From NCBI GenBank assembly GCA_016169945.1, contig JADLSH010000285.1, positions 310,001-374,000 on the forward strand: a stretch of DNA of 64,000 bases, written 5' to 3'. This DNA comes from Trachythela sp. YZ-2020 (taxonomy: Eukaryota; Cnidaria; Anthozoa; Malacalcyonacea; Clavulariidae). Within the stretch, counting starts at the first letter, position 1. Every line of letters starts with the position of its first letter. Shown piece by piece: positions 43,230-55,157 of the stretch. Both the position numbers and the translations under genes were made by a program. A model generated the notes under the pieces. It worked only from the letters and a program-made list of their open reading frames with translations, was not told the DNA's origin and searched no databases.

Positions 43230-45360
43230 TATCAAATGTACCATGCACCAGTTTTAGAAAGTTTTGTATCTTAGCTTTAAGACAAGTTCATTTGCTTATA
43301 TGTTGAGAAAAGATTTCTGTCGGGATTTTAAACTTTTTGTCGGCTAGTGCGCCTGCGGTTTGTATTGCGCAACTACCAAATTTTGAGATAGACCGCGCGT
43401 CTGTGTCCCATAGCTGGTACACACATGCGTGCATCTCGGAGGCACCTCCAGATTTGAATTTGTCGAATTGTGCATTGTTTCTATTTCAATTATGTTGGAT
43501 TTGGGGAAATTTAAAGCTCGGATAATGGCACTTTTATTTCTGCTTCTGATTCTGGTGTGTGTCAAGAGGCAAGAAAGTGCTGCAGCATCCGAAATGCCTT
43601 AGTTTACACAAAGTATGCACATGTTTCGTGAAAGCATTGTCTTGGCTATCATTAGTTTGCGCTTTAGAATATTTTAGCGCAATATAAATATCTTTAAATT
43701 AGTTCTAATCCTGCGCTTTTTTCTGACTATCTATTAAAAATCAGTAATCGAGGACAGCAAGCGTGTCACCCGGGACCGAGAAAAACAAATGGCCCACCAA
43801 ACAGGCAAAGATCTTGATATGCGCAACAATGTTTCCTAGTTTGTCCAGGGATATAAGATTCGCACGAGAACTCATACAACAAGCAAATACGCTATGTTTT
43901 GGTACGACACCATCGAACTGGAAAGCGGACTTAACGTGAATTTTCAACTGTGGGCGAGAATTGTAAACCATGACATGCAAAACGGTAAAATTATTGCGAA
44001 TTTTTATCAAATTTTATGAGATTTGTTTCTATGTCGCGTAGCACGTGCTCCTAACTGATGTAACTAGTGGTATGCAAAAGAGAAAATTGAAACTGAACGC
44101 AAGCCAGTTGTGAATTCATTGCCGTAAATTTGACTTCAACATTATTAGCCTACATCCCGTTAATACCTGCATTAACCAGCAGTTGCAAATTTAAACTTAG
44201 TTTACAAGATTTACAACATTTTAATTAATTATTCATATTATATACATTCAGGTGGACAGTTGAATCTCGAGCAAAGCATAACTCGATAGAATTGCCAATG
44301 TTTGTCTGAGTCTTGGCGGGGGGTCCGAATTCGTGACGTCGCCTCGAGACAACGCTATTGCATAAGTCTAGCGCGAGGGAGTTTCATTTCCTACATGCTC
44401 TTAACTCGCTTTGATACACAGTTAAATTTATATGCTTTTCGAACTTTCAAAGTCATTCACATTCTGGTATGATGCTTTGTTCTTGCTTTTTAACAATATT
44501 GGTATTTCGATTCAATATTGTTCTTTACGACTTTACTGTCGAGGCTGGGCGTATGGATAATAATAACACGATGAATTTGGTTTAAATATTTATTATAATT
44601 TTGTCTTTAATACATATATTAAACTAAGAAGTGAATATATCATACTCGGTAATGATAGCACAATGTCTATATATCTCACAATCGGCTATATAAACCTAGC
44701 GTAATGATATATCATTGATATACCCAAGCACCTCAAAATAAGATTGAAACCACTTATCTGAGATTGAAACCTGAAACCTCACACAGACAGGAAATGTTAC
44801 ACCGCCCCAGGTGCCCATAAACCCTGACCGGATCTGGACAGATGGGGGCAAAACCTGCTCCGCAGGGCCAGTGTGAACGCCTCAGTAAGCGTCTTGTATA
44901 TATATATATCGCCCGAAGAAAAAAAAATTACAACAAGAGTCGCACTATATTGACATTTTCTCCCCTCAGTCAAATTTGGACTTTGCACCATTTTGTTATT
45001 TTCGGGGGCAACTGTTCTTGTAAGTTTCTCTCAGAGTATATTGCGGGAGCAACATGCATTGACACTGATAATGTGTTTCACAAAACTCGTTGGTTACTAA
45101 AAGTGGATCTTTAATGAATTTTTAATTACTTAAGAAAATTAACTCAATTAAATAGGGAATAATAATTGATAGATTCGTTAAAAGCTAAAGCTCTGTTCGG
45201 TTTAGGCATATGTACACTATAGGTCTGTGATTCAGTTGATAATATCCCCTATAATATGAGGGTGAGCAACATCATTAACATAATATAGGGGTGGCGCATG
45301 ATCATTAGCATACAGGGGAGGGCATTATGTAATTAACATAAACATTCCTTAATTATGCAT
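43230..45360. other. No gene supported
   Basis: Two kilobases without a recognisable gene or element end. A (TA)n run lies at about 44898-44908. Short open frames at 43337-43565, 43741-44010 and 44797-45114 occur on both strands and have no family signature. Confidence 0.4.
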
Positions 45361-45581
45361 TGACGTCATAATGATATGCAAGGTGAGTTTGGACGCTTTT
45401 GGGCAAAACAGTCATTATGCTGACACGTCACAATAGTTAAGCTTCCCTATATATTTTACCAAAGCGTCGTGTTCCAAACACATTCCGTTTCTACAACGAA
45501 CACAGCGACATCTCTGGCGATATTGCTTTGGTGAAATTTTTTACATCTGAAAGTTCTGAAATCTGTATCTGAAAGTTAAAA
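45361..45581 (+). promoter_or_regulatory. Candidate promoter of the zinc-finger/polymerase gene
   Basis: A TGACGTCA (CRE-like) site at 45361-45368 and a TATA-like TATATATTTTA at about 45449 precede the ATG at 45582 by about 130 bp. The spacing fits a TATA-driven start near 45480. No experimental support; inferred from position. Confidence 0.4.
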
Positions 45582-47736
45582 ATGGCTCAAGAACATCGAG
45601 AGAGTATTTGGTAAGTTTACATTTGTAGTTTTAAGTCTTCTTTACTTTATACAATCTTGTTAATACAAATTATATTCCATAGGAGGAAAGATCAGTTCAT
45701 GGATGATTTGGAAAACGATGAGGTCAATAGACAGCTTTGTTCGTTAGCAGTTGAAGATATGGTCGCTAGTACGTTGGTCGCCTGAAACCCAGGAACAAGT
45801 TCTCGCTGAGTGAAATGACTGGCAACATGATGAGACTACCAAGGAGAAAGCAGGACCGCTTTGCTGTGATGAATGTGGTAAAGTTTTTACGCGTTTCAAC
45901 GACTTAAAGCGTCATGTCCGAAGAGTACATATTGGGGAAAGGCCGTTTTCGTGTGAAGAGTGTGCTAAAGATTTCGCGACTCAAGGGATAAGCTGAAACG
46001 CCACAAGAAAATCCACCAAGAGAAGACGTTCGAGTGTCCCAGATGTCACAAAACATTTAATCGAAAGGTATGTAATTAAAAGGGGTATATTTTAAGTGAT
46101 ACGGTTTGTATTATAATATCTAATCTTGAACTATATTGTTTATTTATTTATTTTTTTGTTTGTTTGTTTTTTAAGGATAAACTGAGCAGTCACATGAAAA
46201 TGCACGAAAGACGAGGTGCCGAGCATGAATATACCTGTAACGTGTGTGGTGAGACGTTTCGAAACACTTTCCCGTTACAAGTCCATCAAGTCGGCGTTGG
46301 GAAACGCAAGCGAACGTCCACAACATCAAAAGGGAAGCGAGCAAAGACGACGGATTTTACACCTGTAAACGAAGGTATACGTATTTATTTATTCATTTAA
46401 GTTAGCTCTTTTCTATCCAAGCTGTTAAAATAATGTTAAAATTCGCCCAAACACGTTCGAGCAATGCGATAAAAAATACAATGTGCTCAGTGATGTAGTT
46501 CAGTTAATGACTTTTGCTCACGACTTATCCAGCCATCCCACCGTGCTTACGCCAATATAATGTACTTGAACGTAAATGGAAGCCATTTTCGCTATATTAA
46601 GAACTTGTCAATGTTTTCCAAATCTTACTGTTGTTCAAAGTGTGATGAGTTATGGAAAAATGCGAAAGCCTTGAACAAACACGAGAAATTAAAACGTCTG
46701 ATACTACTCTTCGTCATGTATTCCCCGGTGGTGCCTATAAACTTCCACAAACGATATTTGATTTACTCGCAGACGAAGGCATCGAGATCCCTGAAGATTG
46801 AAAGTATTTCCCGTATCGTGCAACGTTTGACTTCGAGTGCTACTTTCAACGCCAATCATAACACCCGAGAAACACGGCGAAACTTACATGGGAAGCCGAA
46901 GATATACCATTGAGTGTATCAGTATGCTCGAATGTGCCAGGATACGAATAGCCCAAGTGTTTAGTTTCCTCTGGTAATACGACAGATATGATCAAACGAT
47001 TCGTGGACTATTTGGTTGAAATAAGTCAAGAGAGTTATGGATTATTGTTAGATCGATTTGGAGACGTATTTGATCTAACCAACGAACTAATATCAAACAG
47101 TGGGCTGAACGGACATGAGTCAGACAGCGAGGAGAGGGGAGTAGACGCAGCAGAAGTGAACGAAGAAGAGACTGTGACAGCACATCCGCCGGAAAAATTG
47201 CAAGACAAACTAATTGAGTATTTGCAAGAACTACCGGTGCTCGGATTCAACTCTTCTAGATCTCTTACCTAGTGAAACACGAGCAAGTTAAGTTTCTGGT
47301 AAAAAGAAATAACAATCATATGTGTCTTAAAACTGAAAATTTGAAGTTTCTGGACATTACAAACTACTTGGCTCCTGGTTTCAATTACGAACAATTTCTG
47401 AAAGCGCACGAGTGTTGACAGACGAAAGGTTATTTCCCGTACGAGTGCGTCGACTCAATCGATAAATTGAACTTTCCAACTCTACCACCGCAGCAAGCAT
47501 TCCATTCAACGTTATCGAACTCAGACATAACAAACGAACAGTATGAGTATTGTCAGCGCGTATGGAATGAAAATAGTATGACTTCGTTTCGCGAATTTCT
47601 CGTTTGGTATAATAACCGCGATGTAGTGCCTTTCCTCGAAGCCAGTGAGAAATTGAGCGAGTTTTGGAAAGAGAGGAATATTGAAAGACAATTTTTTGGA
47701 AGGAATCAGACAGTGTCTGTTGAACGTTTGGTTTGA
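45582..47736 (+). pseudogene. Zinc-finger/family-B DNA polymerase gene of a Maverick/Polinton-like element, decayed
   Basis: Exon 1 (45582-45610) ends at G|GTAAGT; a 72-bp intron ends at CATAG|G (45682). Next come C2H2 fingers ([39 protein letters not shown]) broken by stops, a GTATGT donor near 46067, an acceptor TTTTTTTAAG near 46176, then fingers (YTCNVCGETF; CCSKCDELW). A segment with FDFECYF at about 46.83 kb (the Asp-x-Glu of a 3'-5' exonuclease) leads to FVDYLVEISQESYGLLLDRF, VLGFNSSRS (second exonuclease motif), FLDITNYLAPGFNYEQFLK and VWYNNRDVVPFLEA. The polymerase palm is missing. Order and wording fit protein-primed family-B polymerases of Polinton/adintovirus-like elements. Many frameshifts; dead. 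Confidence 0.65.
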
Positions 47737-47894
47737 AACCGTCAAACTGAAACAAAAATCAGCTAAAAAGCTCGCGCCACATACTAAACATGTAAATCTG
47801 TTATAAAAAGAAGAAAACGTCTTGTCCAAAAAGGAGAAGGGTTTTTACCATTTCTACTTTCCTCAGTCTTGGAGCAATTGGCTAACTTTGTATA

Positions 47895-48614
47895 ATGGAG
47901 AATGTCAAAAGATTAGTCCTCGTCCCAGAAAATATGGCTGAAGAACGGAAGAAACCTCTCATGGCACCTTGGACTGCTCAAGTCAACGAAATAGACTCGG
48001 ATATGCAAGACACCATTCAACGCCAAGACATACCGACCGACGAAAAGGCAAAATTATACGATCAACATTTGCAACGTTATTTAACGTTTCATGATAAACG
48101 AATGGATAAACGTGTCCGGGTGAATGTCGTACAACCTCCAGAGACAGAGAAGCCTAGAGAACAACCGGATGAACAAATCGAATCTTCAGACGAAATCGAA
48201 ACAGACATTTTGGATAGCGTGCCAGCAACGATGAAGTCACGTGCTCGCCAACTGATCAAAAAAATTAGGGCAAATAAATATGTCGTTGGATGGAATGAAC
48301 AAGGACAGTTGTTGTTCAAAGGGAGATCTATTCCAGGAACAAATATAGTGGATTTGGTCAATGATTCTCTACGGCAAAGGAAGAATTTCAATCCAGTAGG
48401 TTGGGAGTTATTTTCAAAAACCCTAGGACATTTAAATATACCCAAAGGCATTGTGAGAAATGAAAATCGCCTCCAACTTGTTCGCGAGTATAAAACCAAG
48501 GGAATCCCTGAAGATCTACCCTCTACCTCTCGTTCCCCTATAACCCGAGTGCAGCAAGAAAAGAGGAAAAAACGTAGAGACATTATTAGTAGTCCATATA
48601 AATGGTTAAAATAA
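47895..48614 (+). CDS. Conserved-looking 239-aa protein of the Polinton-like element
   Basis: An uninterrupted frame directly after the broken polymerase gene. The N-terminal part has DIPTDEKAKLYDQHLQRYL and TFHDKRM. A Pro/Glu/Gln-rich acidic linker follows (about residues 78-105). The C-terminal half reads VPATMKSRARQLIKKIRANK, VVGWNEQGQLLFKGRSIPGT and NIVDLVNDSLRQRKNFNPVG, then a basic tail (QEKRKKRRDIISSPYKWLK). I recall similar phrases in cnidarian element-associated proteins, but the function is not known to me. An AATAAAA at about 48638 could be its polyadenylation signal. Position suggests an element-encoded virion or DNA-associated protein; this is inference. Confidence 0.6.
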   Translation: MENVKRLVLVPENMAEERKKPLMAPWTAQVNEIDSDMQDTIQRQDIPTDEKAKLYDQHLQRYLTFHDKRMDKRVRVNVVQPPETEKPREQPDEQIESSDEIETDILDSVPATMKSRARQLIKKIRANKYVVGWNEQGQLLFKGRSIPGTNIVDLVNDSLRQRKNFNPVGWELFSKTLGHLNIPKGIVRNENRLQLVREYKTKGIPEDLPSTSRSPITRVQQEKRKKRRDIISSPYKWLK

Positions 48615-48661
48615 TTTATTTCTTGTAAAGTTTTATAATAAAATGTATTTTTAAACTAACA

Positions 48662-48868
48662 TTACGTGTTCTTTTCTATAAAGTACCATTTATCTATAAA
48701 GTCACGCACTAACATATCGTTCCAATGTTTGTTGTCCGTAAATATATTCACAATGGTTGACATTGGAATACGTCTACACAGATGTAAAGCAAAAAACAAT
48801 GTATATTGTCCACACACGTCCGATGAAGGGGTTGTAAAACCTTTGCGTTCCAAGTAAAGGTACTGCAA
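48662..48868 (-). pseudogene. Adenain-like cysteine protease, C-terminal fragment
   Basis: On the minus strand, TTPSSDVCGQYTLFFALHL matches the region around the catalytic Cys of adenovirus-type/Ulp1-like proteases carried by Maverick/Polinton elements, followed by HWNDMLVRDFIDKWY. Upstream parts in other frames (49.0-48.87 kb, for example EFLYMVPQQSGFYSQNF) suggest the N-terminal half is frameshifted; the catalytic His and acidic residues could not be located. The opposite orientation relative to the polymerase fits divergent gene blocks in such elements. Confidence 0.55.
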
Positions 48869-49169
48869 TGCTTGTCCAAAAATTGAGTAAAGTTCTGACT
48901 GTAAAATCCAGATTGTTGTGGCACCATGTACAGAAATTCCTGAGGTTCTCTATTATTCCCAAATAATTTCTGCATGCATATACATATTTTGTCTAGTTTT
49001 AGTCACTTTTTAATAGAGATATTTCGTACGGACATTTTGTCGATATTCTCTTGCTCTACTAAAACATCGTTCACATTTTTGTTTTCTGGTGGATCTGTGT
49101 GTTTTTTCGAACATGTGGTAAGGATTTTAATGGAATTTCTTTCTCCCACATGATTCTTGTGAAATACTG

Positions 49170-49650
49170 TCTTGTTTAGGCACACGGATACGCAAAAGCC
49201 ATATTTTCTTGTGCTTTTGCTGTCAAGAATGCAATGTAAACAGCTCGTGAAAAGGTGTCGAAGAAATCAGCCTGTTCGCACAGTTTCCCCACTCTAATTC
49301 CATTAAAACCCTTACCACTTATGAGTAAGAATTTCATAGAGCACGATGTCGTGTCCGCTATGCCTAGAGCGATTTCTGTTCGGTTTTCCCGGAAAAAAGA
49401 TCTCTAGAACACATACAGTACCTCCAACCGACGACGCCTTACTTCAACACACCAAGGAGTGTAGCCCTTGTCATGTCAAAATTTCTGATAAATTATGTAT
49501 TTTCCACCCATAGAATTTCCTCAACTGCATTCTAGAGCTATTGATATCAATAGTTTTAAACAGGTATTTAGCCGAAACACTACCCATCCCTCCTCCATAA
49601 GTTGTATCCCCTGTCGATTGCGTCCATACTGTGCCAAATTCGGTGCCAAG
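49170..49650 (-). pseudogene. Minus-strand coding remnants next to the protease
   Basis: In two minus-strand frames: STGDTTYGGGMGSVSAKYLF near 49.6 kb, and MKFLLISGKGFNGIRVGKLC with EQADFFDTFSRAVYIAF near 49.3 kb. Both look protein-coding in composition but match no family I can name. They may be further genes of the Polinton-like element, such as structural proteins, or a host fragment. Confidence 0.35.
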
Positions 49651-49944
49651 GTTAATATCTAGGTAACCATGCGTCTATACGCCAGCACATCACGTGACCG
49701 AGGGTGTATGTAACATGAGAGTTGTCGAACGTGCGGCATCAGTTATTGTCATGTGCTAAGCAAACGTGTTAGGAGTAAAATTCTTTTTTTCAGTAATTTG
49801 TTGTTCTCGTGATTGGGGTGGTCTGCTCAAAATACCACTGGCATGGATCTTAACCTGAGTCCAAGTAACAGTAGTCGTCCCAGACCACCCGTCGTATATC
49901 AGAGCTAACACCTCACCTTCCAAACGGGTAAGTATGGTGAACGA
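49651..49944. other. No certain gene
   Basis: A 72-codon minus-strand frame (49756-49974) includes LEGEVLALIYDGWSGTTTVT and looks plausibly coding, but it has no recognised family and overlaps a repeat boundary. Confidence 0.3.
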
Positions 49945-50510
49945 AGTTACGAAGTATACTAGAAATACATGCATGCAGAATCCCCTCGCCCATTCGAACG
50001 ATACAATTTACTCCCCCAAAAGTTATTGTAACATGAAGTACTGAGTCGATCACTGTAACCATGGTAACACTAAACATTTTTATTTTGTACAAAATGGTAA
50101 AAATATTGATAAGATTTGTTAATTTTTACCTATAAAATTATCAATTGCCCAACTATATAAAGTACGTATGTTATTATGTACTCTTTTAGCTTTGATTTAC
50201 TGTAAAATTCAATCTTAGAAGTCTCACAGTACAAAACATTTCGAAACAATTTTTCATAAAACTTCAACGGTTTTTTAACAGTACTTTTATACTTCTTTTC
50301 GCACTTGTTTTTTGGATTGAATATGTTGTTTCTTATTCTATGACGTATTTGAATTAATACTAAAATACCTTTTAAGATTAATTAATAACAATGTTGTATT
50401 GACCACACCTACGCATTTTCAAATCGACAAACTATAATATACTGCATGTCAATACGGCAAAAGCAAGTATAAAAAAATAAACACTTACGCGTTTAAAACG
50501 CTTTAAAACC
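49945..50510 (+). repeat. Direct repeat, copy 1
   Basis: Shares TATACTAGAAATAC, CAATTTACTCCCC, GTTATTGTAACATGAAGTAC and AAAATTATCAATTGCCC, plus the tail ACACTT(A/G)C(G/A)CGTTTAAAACGCT, with 51061-51553 in the same orientation about 1.1 kb away. Confidence 0.8.
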
Positions 50511-51060
50511 ATAGATATAGGAGACATAGATTGCTGACTCGTAATACGTCACTATATTGACAAATGCGCCAAAATTCAAACAAAATTTGACCGGTTGAGC
50601 AGCCATTTTGTATGATGGCGCCTCAAGTGACTCGATGAACGAAGCTTAATGGGAGCGTTTGCTAGATAATAACAGCATTAATTTCACATTACCGTGGAGT
50701 GTATTCAATATAGAAGTGTTGTGGACGGTTTTTCTTTGGAATAACAAACATTTGGCTGGTTTCAGTGAGCTCACGGATTCAATACGTTTTGCAATATTTT
50801 TGCCCTTTGGAGCAATGATGTCTAATAGAAAGTTGAAAGAGTTATTCCTGGATTATTTCTAAACAAAATAAAGTGGATGCAGGGCGACTTCCGAGTATAA
50901 AACAGTTTTCTCTCGGCCTGAACTCGCGCATGCCCATAACGTTTAAAACCGTCCATTGCAAAATGGCGGACAACTTTGCATTCCGCTATGTTGTCACATA
51001 CCCGGGTGTAAATATCCAAGCGGAATTAGTACCCTCGCACGCCGGCTCCGGATAAGTTCC
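50511..51060. other. Spacer between direct repeats
   Basis: Overlapping open frames (50659-50862, 50873-51055 plus; 50822-51019 minus) have no family signature. Ends with AGTACCCTCGCACGCCGGCT, which recurs near 51725 after copy 2. Confidence 0.4.
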
Positions 51061-51553
51061 TGTATATACTAGAAATACTCCCCAATTTACTCCCCAAACG
51101 TTATTGTAACATGAAGTACCGAGTCGACCAATGTAACCCTGGCGTGGTAACACGCAACACTGTATACTTTTTATATTTTAATTTGTACAAAATATTGTTG
51201 TTTTGTTTTTAACCATAAAATTATCAATTGCCCGACTATATAAAGTGGGTATGCTACTAACTGTAACATTCAACCTTAGACGTTCACAAACGTTTCGAAA
51301 TTTTCATAAAACTTCAACTGCTTTTCGAGCAGTATTTCTATACCTCACTTGCTTTTGAAATGAAGTTTTTGAGATTTAATATGTTTTTTATTTTTCTATA
51401 ACGTATTTCAATTAATACTAAAATACTCTTAAGATCAATCAATGTTGTATTGACCACACAGAATGATCTACACATTTTCAAATTCACAAACTATACTGCA
51501 TGCTATAAATCGGCAAAGCAAGCATGCAAAATAGACACTTGCACGTTTAAAAC
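51061..51553 (+). repeat. Direct repeat, copy 2
   Basis: Second copy of the unit at 49945-50510, about 70 bp shorter. The trailing AGTACCCTCGCAC...GCCGGCTC motif also follows, suggesting the duplicated block is the ~1.1 kb repeat-plus-spacer. Confidence 0.8.
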
Positions 51554-52629
51554 GCTGCTTTTTCGGTCTTTCGACTGTTTTTCCTCTTGTTAATTTGTCC
51601 TCTAAATAATTTTCATTTATCTTGTTTTGGAGACTTAACATATAAACTTACTTACATAGAGACTTGCTTATAAAATGAGTGCAAAACTATTTTTGAAAAA
51701 AGTTTGCAAATAGTTTGCACATAGTACCCTCGCACGGTGCTTCGCGCCGGCTCGGGAATAATGTCGTATATATGATCGTGTTTTGGTTTACGAAATGCCA
51801 AAGAGTGCTCGATATCATATAGATAGAGCAAATATATAGTTTTCGCTTTCTTCAAGGTATCCACTACAGCCTGTTTCATGCAATAAAGCACTCTTCAACT
51901 ATAATGTCGCATATATATTATTGGGAACTGCAACCGTTGACGTGTATTGGAGAGTGATAATTCGTATCCCAACCCTATTGGCTATTTGCCTCCTCTGCAG
52001 GGAAATCAAAATTTGCTAAACGGAATAATTACGCAATAATTTTATACGTAATTCTTGGTGTGCACGTTATGTTGCATGAATCTGACAGAGGATTTTGTTT
52101 GTTTCCAATTCAAATTTCATCCTTTAAATCCCTTGAGATTGGTTGCACGCTACCTAGAGGGTGCTAACAGGGCATAATGATGGATAATTGACGCAATTTC
52201 TGTCAAGTCTGGCATTTGCCATTCTGTTTTGAGAAGTAATCCCAGTATTTATTTCAAGCAATATCTCAAAAATGTATGGCAGCACGAATTCCGTTACCAG
52301 TAGATAATCATCACTTTGGCGTTGTCAAATATATCACATTTCTCAACACTCCCTCTCCTGGATTCATACGTTTTGCAACAACAAGTTTTGAACTGCAAAC
52401 TACCTAGGTTGAGATTCCTTGTCTGAGATTAACGAAGTCATGGAACATTTTATCGTCAGCCAGCGCATAAAATCTGCGGCTTAATCTTGCATTCATATGC
52501 GGTTGCTCCGGAATGGGCTAGGGGGCTATGGTCACTCAAAAGTAGAAACGAGGGGCTACGCCCCCTCTCCCCCCAAAAAAATTTAGACTGGGAGAATTTA
52601 ATATAAAGGGGTTATAGATAGATATATAG
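51554..52629. other. No gene seen
   Basis: No coding signal or element ends apart from the duplicated AGTACCCTCGCAC motif near 51,725 and a GATA/TAGA-rich run near 52,610. Confidence 0.4.
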
Positions 52630-53015
52630 ATAGATTTTAAGGGTTTTTTCAATTTCTTTAATATCCTTGCGTGTAAGAAAAATGACAGCATCATCAGCAT
52701 CTAACAAAATGTTACACTTATTAATAGCACCATGCAAATCATTATTAAATAAAACAAACAATAGTCGTTAAAACTTCGTTCAAATAGTCTTTGAACCAAG
52801 CAAGCTTTGTGCCATCAATTCCATAACTGAAGAGCAGACAATTTTTCCAGAAGCAGTTCATGGTCCACCATGTCAAACGCCTTACTTAGATCTACGAAAA
52901 TCGCACCGGTAAGCAAGCCTTGATCCATATTTCGGCGTATTGAATCGGTGAATGACAACACAGCAAATTCCGTCAAATAACCTTTCCGGAGACTACATTG
53001 GTAGGGATTCAGATT
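52630..53015 (-). pseudogene. LINE reverse-transcriptase scrap
   Basis: On the minus strand in broken frames: NPYQCSLRKGYLTEFAVLSF, RT motif A as AIFVDLSKAFDMVDHELLLE, and a motif C-like DADDAVIFL. Motif B is deleted between them. It abuts the tandem array that follows. Confidence 0.75.
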
Positions 53016-54110
53016 TTTTATCTACCGTGCACAAAATTTTCTATCGCAAGATGTGTCTTTTTGGGAACCAGTTTCTATGAGAAATTGTTTGTTAGGATTT
53101 TTGATTGAACATGGCAAACTATGGTATCTGTATAGAGAATTTCAAGTAGAATTCGATGGTGCTTTTAGATTTTTCATCTACAGTACACATAATTCTGTGG
53201 ATAGAATACGAAGAAAATTTTGCGTGCCTGAGACTTTCCGTTGTCAGCCAGCGCGTGAAACCAGCAATAAAATTTTTGTATTTCAAAATGAACAAGAGTA
53301 TTTAGTATGACAAATTAGCGGAATTTCATGGCGAATGTAACGGTATTTTCAGATTTTTTATCTGTCGTGTACAACATTTTCTATCGCAAGATATGTCTTT
53401 TTCGGAAATCAGTTGCTATATGAGAAATTGTATGCTAGAATTTTGAGGTACTTATTAGGGAGTTTTGATTTTGAGGTTATTATGGTTTTTGACTCAACAG
53501 GGCAAACTATGGTGTTTTTATAGCGAATTTCAAGAAAAATTCGATGGTGTTTTCGGATTTTTCATCTACCGTGCACATAATTTTATGAAGAAAATTTTGC
53601 ATGCCTGAGACTTTCTATTGTCAGCCTGGGCATGAAACCCGCGATAAAACTTTTGCATTTCAAAATGAAAAAGAGGTTTAGTATGAAAAATAAGCGGAAT
53701 TTCATGGCGAATGCAAAGATATTTTCAGATTTTTCATCTACCTTGCACACAATTTTCTATCGCAAGATATGTCTTTTTGGGAAATGAGTTTCCTCTATGA
53801 GAAATTGTTTGTTAAGGATTTTGAAGTCCCATTAGGGAGTTAGGATTCAAGTAGAATCCGATGGTGCTTTTAGACTTTTTATCTAATGTACACATAATTC
53901 TGTGCATAGAATACGAAGAAAATTTTGCGTGCCTGAGACTTTCTATTGTCTGCCAGCGCGTGAAACCCGCTACAAAATTTACTATGCGAGTATTTACTAT
54001 GAAAAATATGCGGAATTTCATGGCGAATGTAGCGGTATTTTCAGATTTTTCATCTACAGTGCATGCAGAAAATATTCTATCGCAAGATATGTCTTTTTGG
54101 GAAATCAGTT
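53016..54110 (+). repeat. Satellite-like tandem array, ~345-bp unit
   Basis: Three diverged copies (starts near 53021, 53361, 53737 and a partial at 54053). Each is made of two related halves of about 150-200 bp that share TTTTTCATCTACCGTGCACA. Key phrases: TTTTCTATCGCAAGATATGT, GCGTGCCTGAGACTTTC, GCGGAATTTCATGGCGAATG. Confidence 0.8.
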
Positions 54111-55029
54111 ACTTTCTAATACTATTGATATAAAATGTATTTTATTCTACACGAGGTAGCGAAAACGTTTTACAAATGGTTTAAAAAAGTAAAAGTATGT
54201 ATAATTGTTCTAAAATGTTCAGCTTATGACGTTTTCTGCTTCTTTTCTTCTTTCGTTCGTTTTCGTTTGTCTGGTCTTGTCTTGTTTTTGAACTTTTGCT
54301 TTCACTCTGTTTGGTTACTCTACATCCACTGACTTGAATTAGGCTGGGTTCGCCCTTTTATAATAACGGTTCAGCTGGTCTATCCATACGTGAGCTGGCG
54401 AGCGGTGTGATTAAAAACCAGCCAATCAGCGTTGAGATGTAGGAGTGGTGGGTGACGTTGATATCTCGCAGCAGCTCTCTATTTCTGTTTATTTAAGGTA
54501 TTGTCGCACTTGACGAGTCGGTTGTATGCTTAGTCAATCAATATTTTAAAATGTTCATAACTTAAATAATTTTTCATAATCTTGTAGCAAATTCTTCAAA
54601 TTGTACATATATGAACTTTTACTAAAATTTAACGAACTAAGCTTTTGATGACGTATAGTATTATAATTACTTGACCGCGCGAAATATTCCCCAGAATGAT
54701 TGACGGCAAAGCCCTAAGAATGTTCATGTGTAATGTCAATGTACAGCTTAGTATTGATCTTTGAATTATCATGCAAACACTCTGCCCACCATGCAAGATT
54801 CTTATCATTCTTGACAGTTTGAAGTATAATTTATCTAAACTATGATGCCCGATGGAAGGCAATTGACACTTTTGCGCAAGTTCGAAATGGTATTTATTTT
54901 ATCTGGGTTTTGTAGCAAAGAAAATCCACTATCTTTCCATTTGACCTAACTGATGTTTATACTCGCCTGCGGTGCAATCTGAACTATTTCTATACAATTT
55001 TATATACTTTCGTAACACTATGATAAATT
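54111..55029. other. No gene seen
   Basis: No reading frame with family character. A CCAAT-type AACCAGCCAATCAGCG lies near 54,418. Confidence 0.4.
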
Positions 55030-55157
55030 ATTTGTTAGCGGTTTTTTTGAAATCCTTATTAGGGAGTTAGGATTTTTGATTGAACAGGGCAAACTATGGT
55101 ATCTTTATAGAGAATTTCAAGTAGAATGTTTTCGTATTCATCTACCGTGCGCATATG
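55030..55157 (+). repeat. Detached half-unit of the 345-bp satellite
   Basis: Carries TTAGGGAGTTAGGATTTTTG, GGCAAACTATGGTATCTTTA and TTCATCTACCGTGCGCAT, homologous to the array about 0.9 kb upstream. Confidence 0.75.

Noticed and set aside
48089..48583. 164-codon minus-strand frame
   Set aside because: It is antisense to the intact 239-aa plus-strand ORF; its serine-rich translation has no family resemblance.
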